DNA of 64,000 nt, taken from positions 62,001 to 126,000 of the forward strand of contig NCEU01000009.1 of NCBI GenBank assembly GCA_002280855.1, written 5' to 3'. Of this stretch, positions 18,826 through 27,530 are shown piece after piece (the first letter of the stretch is position 1; each line of letters begins with the position of its first letter). The stretch comes from Sphingomonadales bacterium 32-65-25. Its GTDB lineage: Bacteria > Pseudomonadota > Alphaproteobacteria > Sphingomonadales > Sphingomonadaceae. Both the position numbers and the translations under genes were made by a program. The notes under the pieces are model-generated. The model searched no databases. It was not told the DNA's origin and was given only the letters and a program-made list of their open reading frames with translations.

Positions 18826-19709
18826 GGCTTCTGCCAAAGCGTGAAGCCGAAATGCCACTGGCCTTGCGCCAGCGCATCGCGGTCGGCCGCTACCAACGTG
18901 GCGATGGCGGGGTGATCTTCGGGGAAGGCCGGCACGACGATGCCTCCCAAGATGTTCAGCACTGTGCCGCCCACTGGCTTGATGTGCGTTGCCGGGCCCA
19001 AATGGCGGGCGATGGCCGCCGCGATGGCCTCGCTCTGGGGTGCTTCGGATGGATCACGGTGCTTCATGCGCAGGCGGGTGATGATGTTGGATTGGCGCAC
19101 CCGGCGCAGGCGCGTGCCATGGGCGCGGTCGATCTCATCCAGCACGCCGTTGCACAGGTTCACCTCGTCGCGCCGCCATTGCAGGCGGTTGGGGCCGAAA
19201 TAATCGTTGATCATCAGCCAGCCGCCGGGATTGAGCCGTTCAACGCTCCACGCCAGCGCCTGATCGATATCGGGCATGTGGTGCAGGCTGTGATCCCAGG
19301 TGACGAGATCGAAGCTGCCGGTTTCTTCGGTAAAGGCATTGCCGACGCGCGCCTTCAGCCGGTCGCCCACGCCATCGGCCTCGGCGCGGCGGCGGGCTTC
19401 GGCAGCGCGAGCTTCGGACAGTTCCCACAGCTGCATTTCACCGACGATGGCATCTTTCAGCAGCGCGCGTTCCTTGTCGCCGGCACCGGCGCCCACCGAG
19501 ATGCCGCGGCCCAAGGTTCGGCCCGCCGCCGCCGCCAATGCGATGCGGCAGCCAAGCGAATTGCCGGGCACGGCCTGGCCGCACACGCCCCGATTATAGT
19601 GAGTGGTGCAGGCATCGCTTGACCACCAGTTCACTCGGTCGCCGGCCGCACGGACGCGGCGATCCCAGAACTGGCCGGCGGCAGTTGCCTCTGCGTTGTT
19701 CGTTGCCAT
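18822..19709 (-). CDS. Class I SAM-dependent methyltransferase
   Basis: A 295-residue methyltransferase. Motif I is ISVGAGAGDKE, the second SAM strand LKARVGNAFTE follows, and motif II/III is FDLVTWDHSLHHMPDIDQAL and LNPGGWLMINDY. Substrate is unknown. The C-terminal third (GGTVLNILGGIVVPAF) is not part of the SAM core. It is coupled to the CinA-like gene by an ATGA overlap and lies downstream of dnaE2 on the same strand, separated by 99 bases with a tandem repeat. Confidence 0.8.
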   Translation of the reverse strand: MATNNAEATAAGQFWDRRVRAAGDRVNWWSSDACTTHYNRGVCGQAVPGNSLGCRIALAAAAGRTLGRGISVGAGAGDKERALLKDAIVGEMQLWELSEARAAEARRRAEADGVGDRLKARVGNAFTEETGSFDLVTWDHSLHHMPDIDQALAWSVERLNPGGWLMINDYFGPNRLQWRRDEVNLCNGVLDEIDRAHGTRLRRVRQSNIITRLRMKHRDPSEAPQSEAIAAAIARHLGPATHIKPVGGTVLNILGGIVVPAFPEDHPAIATLVAADRDALAQGQWHFGFTLWQKP

Positions 19710-19759
19710 CCATCACACTCTGGTTGCCGATGGCGCTGTGGTGGCACAGGGGGCGGCCA

Positions 19760-19819
19760 GCCTCAATGAAAATAACGGCTCCGCCTCAGTGGGAATAACG
19801 GCTCCGCCTCAGTGAAAAT
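19760..19819. repeat. 23-bp tandem repeat at the 3' end of dnaE2
   Basis: Two full units (19760-19782, 19783-19805) and a 14-base third (19806-19819) of GCCTCAGTGnnAATAACGGCTCC stand head to tail. The last unit contains the dnaE2 stop codon and its final codons. The units differ at only a few bases. The repeat may be a slippage product; no hairpin is evident. Confidence 0.8.
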
Positions 19820-22800
19820 CGCGGCTTTTCGGGATGATGCGCACATCGCGGGGATGGCGCCCGCGGGAAGGCGGCGGCTTGCGGCCCGGCGGGCCGTGCA
19901 CAAGATCTTCACTCGCCCGCGCCAGTGGCGTGGTGGCATCGTGCGCGTCCGATAGCCGGTCCAATATGGCGCTCATATCGGTAATGCGCGTTGCCATCAG
20001 GTGCATCACGCCTTCGGGGCTGCGCTGCACTTCGCCTTCCACCTGCATCAGCCGGCTGGCCATGATGGCCCGGCGAAATGTTTCGAACAGCCGCGCCCAC
20101 ACCACCACGTTCACCACGCCGCTTTCATCCTCCAGCGTGATGAAGATGGCATTGCCGCCGCCCGGCCGCTGCCGCACCAGCACGACACCGGCCACCTGCG
20201 CGCGCCGGCCATTCTTCGCCACGGCGAACTGCGCGGCGCTGAGCACGCCGGGGAAATAGCGCCGCAGCAGCGCCAGCGGGTGGGCGCGCAGTGAGAGGCG
20301 CAGCACCTGGTAATCGGCGGCGACCTCCTCCCCCGGTGCCATCAGCGGCAGATCGTGGCCGGCTTCGTTGCCCAGTTCGCTCGCTGCCGCCGCAGCGAAC
20401 AAGGGCAGACTGTCGGTGGGCGTGCGCAGCGCCTGCCAGCCGGCATCGCGGCGATTGAGGTTCAACGACGCGCAGGCATCGGCATCAGCGAGCAGTTTCA
20501 GCGCGCGCGCTGGGAGCCCGGCGCGGGCGAGATCTTCGAGCGAACGGATCGGCCGGGCGGCGGCGATGCGTTCGGCCCACTCCTCACGAAACCCGGCGAT
20601 CTGGCGCAGGCCCAGCCGCAGGGCCAAAGCGGCATCGGCCCTGCCATCACCCGCATGCTGGGCTGCCTCCAGCGTGCAATCCCAGGCGCTGTGGTTCACA
20701 TCCACCGGCAACACCGTCACCCCATGTTCGGCGGCATCGCGTACGATCTGGGCCGGCGCGTAAAAGCCCATCGGCTGCGCGTTCAGCAGGGCCGCGGCAA
20801 ACACCGCCGGGTATCGGCACTTGAGGTAGGCCGAAACCCACACCAGCCGGGCAAAGGCGATGGCGTGGCTTTCCGGGAAGCCGTAACTGCCAAACCCCTT
20901 GATCTGGTTGAAGCAGCGCCGAGCGAACTCTTCCTCATAGCCCCGCGCCACCATGCCATCGACCAGCTTGCTCTCGAAATACTCCATCCCGCCATTGCTG
21001 CGGAACGTCGCCATGGACCGGCGCAGGCGGTTGGCTTCAGCGGGCGTGAAATTGGCGGCGGTAATCGCCAATTTCATCGCCTGTTCCTGGAACAACGGCA
21101 CCCCCAGTGTCTTGCCGAGCACGTTTTTCAGCTCGTCCGGATCGTGCGGCGGCTTGGGGCTGGGGAAGCTCACCGCCTCCCGCCCCTGCCGGCGTCGCAG
21201 ATACGGGTGCACCATGTCGCCCTGGATCGGGCCCGGCCGCACGATGGCGACCTGGATGACCAGATCATAGAATTCCGCCGGCTTCAGGCGCGGTAGCATG
21301 TTCATCTGCGCACGGCTTTCGACCTGGAAGACGCCGACCGAATCCCCCCGTTGCAGCATGCGATACACGTCAGGCGCGTCACCCGGCACATTGTCGAGCG
21401 TATAGCTGTGCCCCAACTGCGTCTCGATGAACTCGAACGCCCGCCGGATGCAGCTGAGCATGCCCAGCGCCAGCACATCCACCTTCATCAGGCCCAGCGC
21501 GTCGATATCGTCCTTGTCCCACTCGATGAAGGTGCGGTCCGCCATGGCGGCGTTGTGGATCGGCACCAGCTCATCCAGCCGCGTCTGCGTCAGCACGAAA
21601 CCGCCAACATGCTGGGAAAGATGGCGCGGCATCCCCATGATCTGGTTCACCAGTTCGCCCAGCCGCACGATTTCGGGGCTGTCGGGATCAAGGCCGCTTT
21701 CAGCAAAGCGCGCGCGCTCCATCTGCGACGAAAAACTGCCCCACACCGTGCTGGTCAGCCGCGTGGTCAGATCCTCGCTCATCCCCAGCACCTTGCCCAC
21801 TTCACGCACGGCGCTGCGCGGGCGGTAATGGATCACGGTGGCGGCGATGCCGGCGCGTTCGCGGCCATAGCGTTCGTAAATCCACTGCATCACCTCCTCG
21901 CGGCGCTCATGCTCGAAATCGACATCGATATCGGGCGGCTCCTTGCGCTCTTCGGAAATGAAGCGGGAAAACAGGAGATTGTGTTTCGACGGATCGACCG
22001 CCGTGATGCCGAGCACGAAGCACACCGCGCTGTTGGCGGCGCTGCCGCGGCCCTGGCACAATATGCCCCGGCCTTGCGCGAACGCCACGATGTCGTGGAC
22101 GGTGAGGAAATAGGGCGCATAGCCGGCCTTGGCGATGATGCGGAATTCGTCAGCCAGCAGCGCCATCAGCTTCGGCGGAATTCCCTCCGGCCAGCGTTCG
22201 CGGGCCTTTTGCAGGGTGAGCGTTTCCAACCAGCCTTGCGGACTGTAACCGGCCGGCACCGGTTCGTTGGGATATTCATACCGCAGCTGATCCAGACTGA
22301 AATCGACCCGGGCGAGCAGCCGGGCCGGCGCCTGCAGCGCCTGCGGAAAATCGCGGAACAGGCGGGCCATCTCCGCAGCGGTTTTCAGGTGGCGTTCGGC
22401 ATTGGCGGCCAGCCGTGTGCCGGCGGCGGCCAGCGTTTCGCCCATGCCGATGCAGCGGATCACATCGTGCAGCGGGCGTTGCTGCGGCGTCGCGTAGAGC
22501 GGGGCGTTGAGCGCCAGCAGCGGCACATTGGCGGCATCAGCCACCGCACTGAGCGCCGCCAGCCGCCGGCGATCGCTGCCGCCATGATGCAGCATCGTGC
22601 CCTGCCACAGCCGATCAGGGCAAGCCCGCGCCAGTTCGGCGAGGCGACCATGCTGGGCACCTGTTGGCGGCAGCGCAATCAGCAGCAGGCCATCGGCATG
22701 TTCGATCAGGTCGGAGAGGTGGAGGATGCAGTCCCCCTTTTCCGCCCGCCGGTTGCCGGTGGTGAGCAGGCGCGTCAATCGCCCCCAACCGTGGCGGTGC

Positions 22801-23093
22801 GCCGGATAAGCGATCACATCGGGCGTGCCATCGGCGAACACCAGCCGCGCGCCCACCGTCAGCTTGAACGGCGGCAGTTCGGCGCCGGCCTCCTTGGCAG
22901 CCTCGGCCAATTCGCGCGCCGCCACATGAGCGCGCACCACACCGGCGACGGTGTTCTTGTCCGCGATGCCGATGCCGCAATGGCCCAGCGCCAGCGCCGT
23001 CTCCACCATCGCCGCCGGGCTCGACGCGCCTTCCAGGAAGGAGAAATGCGTGGCCGCGCCGAGTTCGGCGAAACCGCTGGGTGTCGCCATCAT
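19809..23093 (-). CDS. dnaE2: Error-prone DNA polymerase III alpha (DnaE2/ImuC)
   Basis: A 1094-residue C-family polymerase, the catalytic part of the ImuA-ImuB-DnaE2 mutasome that copies damaged DNA during the SOS response. It opens with the PHP domain (FAELGAATHFSFLEGASSPA), then the polymerase core with GRGSAANSAVCFVLGITAVDP and PDIDVDFEHERREEVMQW, the latter carrying catalytic aspartates, and GFGSYGFPESHAIAFARLVW in the helix-hairpin-helix part. A C-terminal OB fold (VAGVVLVRQRPGG) is present. Length equals typical DnaE2 and is shorter than replicative DnaE. It overlaps imuB by 4 bases (ATGA). Confidence 0.95.
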   Translation of the reverse strand: MMATPSGFAELGAATHFSFLEGASSPAAMVETALALGHCGIGIADKNTVAGVVRAHVAARELAEAAKEAGAELPPFKLTVGARLVFADGTPDVIAYPAHRHGWGRLTRLLTTGNRRAEKGDCILHLSDLIEHADGLLLIALPPTGAQHGRLAELARACPDRLWQGTMLHHGGSDRRRLAALSAVADAANVPLLALNAPLYATPQQRPLHDVIRCIGMGETLAAAGTRLAANAERHLKTAAEMARLFRDFPQALQAPARLLARVDFSLDQLRYEYPNEPVPAGYSPQGWLETLTLQKARERWPEGIPPKLMALLADEFRIIAKAGYAPYFLTVHDIVAFAQGRGILCQGRGSAANSAVCFVLGITAVDPSKHNLLFSRFISEERKEPPDIDVDFEHERREEVMQWIYERYGRERAGIAATVIHYRPRSAVREVGKVLGMSEDLTTRLTSTVWGSFSSQMERARFAESGLDPDSPEIVRLGELVNQIMGMPRHLSQHVGGFVLTQTRLDELVPIHNAAMADRTFIEWDKDDIDALGLMKVDVLALGMLSCIRRAFEFIETQLGHSYTLDNVPGDAPDVYRMLQRGDSVGVFQVESRAQMNMLPRLKPAEFYDLVIQVAIVRPGPIQGDMVHPYLRRRQGREAVSFPSPKPPHDPDELKNVLGKTLGVPLFQEQAMKLAITAANFTPAEANRLRRSMATFRSNGGMEYFESKLVDGMVARGYEEEFARRCFNQIKGFGSYGFPESHAIAFARLVWVSAYLKCRYPAVFAAALLNAQPMGFYAPAQIVRDAAEHGVTVLPVDVNHSAWDCTLEAAQHAGDGRADAALALRLGLRQIAGFREEWAERIAAARPIRSLEDLARAGLPARALKLLADADACASLNLNRRDAGWQALRTPTDSLPLFAAAAASELGNEAGHDLPLMAPGEEVAADYQVLRLSLRAHPLALLRRYFPGVLSAAQFAVAKNGRRAQVAGVVLVRQRPGGGNAIFITLEDESGVVNVVVWARLFETFRRAIMASRLMQVEGEVQRSPEGVMHLMATRITDMSAILDRLSDAHDATTPLARASEDLVHGPPGRKPPPSRGRHPRDVRIIPKSRDFH

Positions 23094-24595
23094 GCGAACA
23101 GGCCATGCAGATACCAGCGCGGCGGGCCGGGTTCGCGATCATACAGGCCGTGGCGGAACAGCCAGAACCGCCGGCCATCGGCGGCCTCGACGCGCCAGTA
23201 ATCGCGCGTCAGGCCCGCGCCATCCTTGCGGCGCCACCATTCGGCGGCGATGCGTTCGGGGCCTTCATGCGCGGTGACATCGTGGACCTGGCGGCGCCAG
23301 CGGAACCGTCGCGGCGGGCCATCGGGCACTTCGGCCAGCACCTCGATCGGTTGCGGCGGATCGAACAGGCGGATCGGCCGGGCGGGCGGCTCGCCGGGCA
23401 CGGGAGTGGGCCATTGCGACGGTGCGCTGCCCGCCAGCGCCAGATCGAAACTCGCCTGTTCGGGGATATGCGTGTCCGCACGCGCCAGCCGGCGCAGGCG
23501 GCCGCGCCCCAATCGGGCGGTGAGGCGATCGACCAGTTCGGTCAATTGGGTTTCGGCCAGTTGCCCGCCCTCCAGCCCCAGTTGCGTCTCATCGAGCGCG
23601 TGGGTGACCGGCACGGCGAGGCGCACCAGATCATAACCGAAGCCGGGATCGAGCGGATCATTGAGCGCGGCGATGCGTTCATCGAACAGGCGCAGCAACA
23701 CGGCGGAATCGCGCTGCGGCTCGGCAGTCTCCACGGCGACCTGCGCGACATGGCCATCGGCGCGATAGAGCGCGAGCGCAAACAGCCGCCCGCCGACCCC
23801 GCGCGCGCCCATCTGAACGGCGCAGCGCAGCAGCAGCTTCTCCAGCGTGGCGCGCACCGCATCGGTGGTGGCGATGGGCTGGGCAAAACGATGCTGCGCG
23901 ACGATCTCGGCCACCGGCAGACGTGGATCAAGCGGTTGCGGCGCGGCCTCGGTCAGCGCATCGAGCGCGACCAGCAGCGCCTCGCCAAAACGGGCGGCGA
24001 CAGCGGCACGGGGCAGCTTCGCCACCTCACCCACACGCTTCAGCCCGGCCCGGCGCAGCGCGATCTGCACCGGCTCCTGATCGGACAGCGCAGCCAGCGG
24101 CAGATCCGCAACGCGCGCCTGACTGAACCGGGCCAGTGCCATGGCGGCAGCCGCAGTGGCGGCCAGTGCATGGCTGGCGGTGAAGCCCAAACGGTGCAGC
24201 CGCGTCAGCACGTCGGCGACCAGGCTGGCCTCCCCGCCGAACAGGTGGGCACAACCAGTGATGTCGATCACCAGGCCGTGCGGTGGCGCAGCGGCGACCA
24301 TCGGGGACCAGCGGGTGGCGCCATCCGCCAGCCAATCAAGGCAGGCCGCATCGCCCGCCGGATCATGCGGCTCCACCCGCACGCCCGGCAGAACGGCGCG
24401 CGCGTCGGCCAGCGCCAGGCCGGGGTGCAGGCCCTCTGCTGCCGCCGCCGGGCAGCAGGCGCGGATAATCTGGCGGCCACGATCATTGGCCACCAGCACC
24501 AAGGGTTCAGGCGGCGCGGATTCCGCTTGCCGGGCGAGGCGCTCGGCCGAGAGCCACGGCAGGCATATGGCCAACAGGCGCCGCGTGCCGCCCAA
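23090..24595 (-). CDS. imuB: ImuB, Y-family polymerase-like mutasome protein
   Basis: A roughly 501-residue inactive Y-family polymerase relative that bridges the beta clamp and DnaE2. The N-terminus RRLLAICLPWLSAERLAR and the following VVANDRGRQIIRACCPAAAAEGL are typical of ImuB; the acidic triad of true Y polymerases is not conserved, as expected. The C-terminal RFRWRRQVHDVTAHEGPERI and YWRVEAADGRRFWLFRHG are family signatures. The longest frame begins at 24757, but those residues are non-family sequence; I place the start at the TTG at 24595, which leaves an 89-base overlap with imuA. The start is uncertain; the gene is not. Confidence 0.88.
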   Translation of the reverse strand: MGGTRRLLAICLPWLSAERLARQAESAPPEPLVLVANDRGRQIIRACCPAAAAEGLHPGLALADARAVLPGVRVEPHDPAGDAACLDWLADGATRWSPMVAAAPPHGLVIDITGCAHLFGGEASLVADVLTRLHRLGFTASHALAATAAAAMALARFSQARVADLPLAALSDQEPVQIALRRAGLKRVGEVAKLPRAAVAARFGEALLVALDALTEAAPQPLDPRLPVAEIVAQHRFAQPIATTDAVRATLEKLLLRCAVQMGARGVGGRLFALALYRADGHVAQVAVETAEPQRDSAVLLRLFDERIAALNDPLDPGFGYDLVRLAVPVTHALDETQLGLEGGQLAETQLTELVDRLTARLGRGRLRRLARADTHIPEQASFDLALAGSAPSQWPTPVPGEPPARPIRLFDPPQPIEVLAEVPDGPPRRFRWRRQVHDVTAHEGPERIAAEWWRRKDGAGLTRDYWRVEAADGRRFWLFRHGLYDREPGPPRWYLHGLFA

Positions 24596-25289
24596 AGGCA
24601 GCGCCGATGGGGATGGCGCGCTGGGCAAAAGCGGTGGCGGGCAGGAAACGGCGGCGATCACGATCCCACTCCAGTTCAAGATAAAGGTCAGCTGGCCCGC
24701 CGCGCTGCCGCTCAAGCGTGAGCGCCAGCCGCGGCGGGCCGGGGGCGTTGGCAGCAAAACGGCGGGCCGGCGCGGCGCGCGCCTGCCAGCGGGTGAGTAC
24801 GGCGGACGGCTTGGGCGGGCCGGCGCGCAGCAGCAGGGTGAACACGCCGGACGCGGCGGCGGCCAGTTGCAGCCGGCGCGTCACGGTCAGATCGACGGCG
24901 CTGGCGCTGCCGGCCTCGATCACCAGGCAGGCCAGCGCCGCACAGCGCTGCGCCTCTGCCGCGGCACGCAGCATCGGCAACGCCGCGCCCGCCGCCACCA
25001 GCCACAACCGCCCCGGATCGCCCCCAAGTTCGGCCAGACCCGCGCCATACAAGCGGCCGTCATCCTGCCGCGGATCGGCCAGCCACAGGATCGGGCCACT
25101 GCGCGCGCTGGCCAGCGCCAGCATCAGCGCCAAAGCAGTGGCAGCCGGCCCGTAGATTTCGTGACATCCCGCCAGCGCCAAACCGCCGCCCAAAGCTGCA
25201 TCGACACGGCCGCCATCAAGCGCCACCCGCCCGGCAGCAGCCGGAACACGAGCGGACACGGGCGGCACCAGGCGGGCAACAGACGACAA
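24507..25289 (-). CDS. imuA: ImuA, SOS mutasome accessory protein
   Basis: A 260-residue RecA-like/SulA-like protein that, with ImuB and DnaE2, is needed for damage-induced mutagenesis. The strand LGGGLALAGCHEIYGPAATALAL corresponds to the degenerate Walker A region (no GKT), and ILWLADPRQDDGRLYGAGL and LEWDRDRRRFLPATAFAQR match ImuA. The start is a TTG at 25289; no in-frame ATG fits better. A LexA box lies 26 bases upstream, so the three genes should form one SOS-induced operon. Confidence 0.88.
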   Translation of the reverse strand: MSSVARLVPPVSARVPAAAGRVALDGGRVDAALGGGLALAGCHEIYGPAATALALMLALASARSGPILWLADPRQDDGRLYGAGLAELGGDPGRLWLVAAGAALPMLRAAAEAQRCAALACLVIEAGSASAVDLTVTRRLQLAAAASGVFTLLLRAGPPKPSAVLTRWQARAAPARRFAANAPGPPRLALTLERQRGGPADLYLELEWDRDRRRFLPATAFAQRAIPIGAAFGRHAAPVGHMPAVALGRAPRPASGIRAA

Positions 25290-25314
25290 CAGAACGACTC
25301 ACTTATGGCAATTT

Positions 25315-25329
25315 GTTCTTTCTTTGTTC
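25315..25329. promoter_or_regulatory. LexA (SOS) box upstream of imuA
   Basis: GTTC-TTTCTTT-GTTC, an exact match to the alphaproteobacterial LexA operator GTTC-N7-GTTC. On the coding strand of imuA it reads GAAC-N7-GAAC. It ends 26 bases before the imuA start, where LexA would block the promoter until DNA damage. Its position before the mutasome operon is known in Caulobacter and other alphaproteobacteria. Confidence 0.9.
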
Positions 25330-25386
25330 CAATTGCCGTCAGCCGCCCTGCAGAGTCAAGCGAGCGGCATTCTATCGCGCCCCATC

Positions 25387-25995
25387 CTACCGGGCTTTTG
25401 CCGCCGCCTCGCGCACGAGCAGGATACGGTCCTGCCCGAAATACATGTCGTCACCGCCAACATAGAAGGTGGGGCTGCCAAAGCCGCCCCGGGCGATGAG
25501 TTCATCCGTGTTGGCGCGCAGCTTGGCCTTCAGTTCCGGCGCATCCGCCCGTTCCAGCGCAGCCGAATCAAGCCCCCCGGCCGCCGCAGCCTCGGCCAGC
25601 ACATCTGCTTGAGAAATATCGCGATCTTCGCCCCAATAGAGCTGGAAGATGCGGCGCGCGACGGCCTCGCACTGGCCCATTTCATCGGCCACCAGGCACA
25701 GGCGCATGGCGCGCGCGCTGTTCACCGGGAAGATGCTGGGCGTCCATTTGATCGACAGGCCCGAACGGCGGATCCAGTCCTGCATGTCCTTGGTGAAGTA
25801 TCGCGCCTTGGGCACCACCGGCTTGGAGCGCATCTCGTACACCGACGGGTTCACCGTGTTGAACACGCCCCCCACCAGGAACGGCCGCCAAACGATGCCG
25901 AACCCGTCTTCGCCCGCCGCCTTCACCAGCGCCTCGAACCCCAGATAAGTCCACGGGCTGGAACAATCGAAGAAGAATTCCACCTGTGCCGTCAT
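25387..25995 (-). CDS. 2-hydroxychromene-2-carboxylate isomerase family (DsbA-like fold) protein
   Basis: A 202-residue thioredoxin-fold protein of the HCCA isomerase/GST-kappa family. The N-terminal FFFDCSSPWTYLGF carries the active-site serine (Ser12/13), and WRPFLVGGVFNTVNP, YWGEDRDISQADVLAE and FGSPTFYVGGDDMYFGQDRI are family marks. HCCA isomerases act with glutathione in naphthalene-type aromatic breakdown, but most family members are unlinked to such genes, and no aromatic pathway is nearby. Divergent from the TPR gene, with 41 bases between the starts. Confidence 0.85.
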   Translation of the reverse strand: MTAQVEFFFDCSSPWTYLGFEALVKAAGEDGFGIVWRPFLVGGVFNTVNPSVYEMRSKPVVPKARYFTKDMQDWIRRSGLSIKWTPSIFPVNSARAMRLCLVADEMGQCEAVARRIFQLYWGEDRDISQADVLAEAAAAGGLDSAALERADAPELKAKLRANTDELIARGGFGSPTFYVGGDDMYFGQDRILLVREAAAKAR

Positions 25996-26036
25996 GACCC
26001 TCTCCCCAAATGCTGCTTTGCGGTTACTGTGGGGCC

Positions 26037-27530
26037 ATGATGCAGCGTTTCAAACCGATCTTTTTGCTGGCACCCTTGGCCGCCCTGCTCATCGCGGCGG
26101 CACCATCAGCCATGCCCGGAGCAACCCCAGACCGGGCTGACCGGCTGGCGCAGGCCGCCGCGCTGGTGGACAATGGCAAGCCGGCCGACGCCCTTGCCAT
26201 CCTCGATCCGCTCCTGGCCGAATCCGATCTGCCGGCCGACAAGGGCCAGGTGGAAGGCCTGCGCAGCTTTGCGCTGGCCCGGATCGGCAAGTTCGCCGAA
26301 GCCCGCGCCGCCATCGAACTGGCGGTGGACTCAGCGCTCAATCCCACGCCGCTGCTGCTGCGCCAATTGTTCGTGCTGCGCGCCATCACCGGCGATGTGA
26401 ACGGCGCGGCGCAAACGCTGCAGCTGGTCGCCGAATCCAATCCGAAATGGCTGGCCGAACTGCCGCACGAACTGATCGCCGATGTGCAGCGCACCACCGC
26501 CAGCGACGAACAGCGCAGTTTTGATCTGGCCTATACGCTGGTCGCCGCCAGCTATGCGCCGCCCGACGAAACGGTAAGCGACGGCGATGCCTTGCGTCTT
26601 GCCGTGATTGCAGGCCTGGCCAAGCGCGACCGGCTGGAGGATGCCAAGCCAATCATCGCCGCGCTGATCAACACCGCCAACATCGCCCGCCTGGCCATCG
26701 ATCGCCGCTATCAATCGCTGTGGCCAGCACTGGAAGCCCGGCTCGGCCCCGGTGCCGATACCGCCGATGCCGCCTTCATCGCCGCCGCCGAGCAGAAACT
26801 CGCCGCCAGCCCGCAATCCATTGTGGCCCGCGCCGGCGTGGCCGAAGCGCTGAACATCGCCAGCAAGGAACCGGAAGCGCTGGAGCGGGTCAAGGACATC
26901 GGCGCCACCCCCGAAGCCCTGGCCAAGATGACCAACCGCGAACTTTGGACAATGAACCTGAAGGCGGCGCTGCTCAACGATTCCGGCCGCACCGATGAAG
27001 CATTGGCCGTGCTCGATGCCGTCGCCAGCCTGCCCGCCGAAGGCCGGCCCAACACCCTGGCCTTCCGCATCCTCGCGGCCGACATGGCCGAGGAAGCCGG
27101 CCGCCATGCCGACGTGCTGGCGCGCGTGGCTGCTGCTGAAAGCGCCGATCTGAACGACTATGGCAAGCAGGCGCTGGCTGGCATCAAGGTGTGCGCGCTG
27201 GCCCGGTCCGGCAAACTGGCCGAAGCGCAGAAGATCGCGCTGCCGCCCGGCTGGACCAAGGATGGCAACAACCGCGCCCTGCAAGCCGCCTTCTCCTGCC
27301 TTGGCCGGCTCGACGCGGCCGCCGCCGTGCTGATCAAGCGGCTGGACGACGAAAGCAGCCGCGACGATGCGCTGTTCGAACTTCAGCCCTTCCTGATCAA
27401 CGACCGCCCGAACGCACCCGATAAGCTGACCAAGGCTGCCTTGCGCGCCCTGAAGGCCCGGCCCGACGTGAAAGCCGCCTTCCTGAAATATGGCCGCGAT
27501 CTGCCAGCGGCCATTGCTCCACCGCGTTAA
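26037..27530 (+). CDS. Exported TPR-like protein
   Basis: A 497-residue, alanine-rich helical protein with an N-terminal signal sequence (FKPIFLLAPLAALLIAAAPSA, roughly residues 4-23). Repeated helix pairs such as AAALVDNGKPADALAILDPLL, RSFALARIGKFAEARAAIELA and KAALLNDSGRTDEALAVLDAV are tetratricopeptide-like, so it probably works as a periplasmic scaffold. The ATG at 26037 is preferred over one nine codons upstream, because it starts the signal peptide. No function can be assigned. It overlaps the convergent ligase by 4 bases. Confidence 0.75.
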   Translation: MMQRFKPIFLLAPLAALLIAAAPSAMPGATPDRADRLAQAAALVDNGKPADALAILDPLLAESDLPADKGQVEGLRSFALARIGKFAEARAAIELAVDSALNPTPLLLRQLFVLRAITGDVNGAAQTLQLVAESNPKWLAELPHELIADVQRTTASDEQRSFDLAYTLVAASYAPPDETVSDGDALRLAVIAGLAKRDRLEDAKPIIAALINTANIARLAIDRRYQSLWPALEARLGPGADTADAAFIAAAEQKLAASPQSIVARAGVAEALNIASKEPEALERVKDIGATPEALAKMTNRELWTMNLKAALLNDSGRTDEALAVLDAVASLPAEGRPNTLAFRILAADMAEEAGRHADVLARVAAAESADLNDYGKQALAGIKVCALARSGKLAEAQKIALPPGWTKDGNNRALQAAFSCLGRLDAAAAVLIKRLDDESSRDDALFELQPFLINDRPNAPDKLTKAALRALKARPDVKAAFLKYGRDLPAAIAPPR

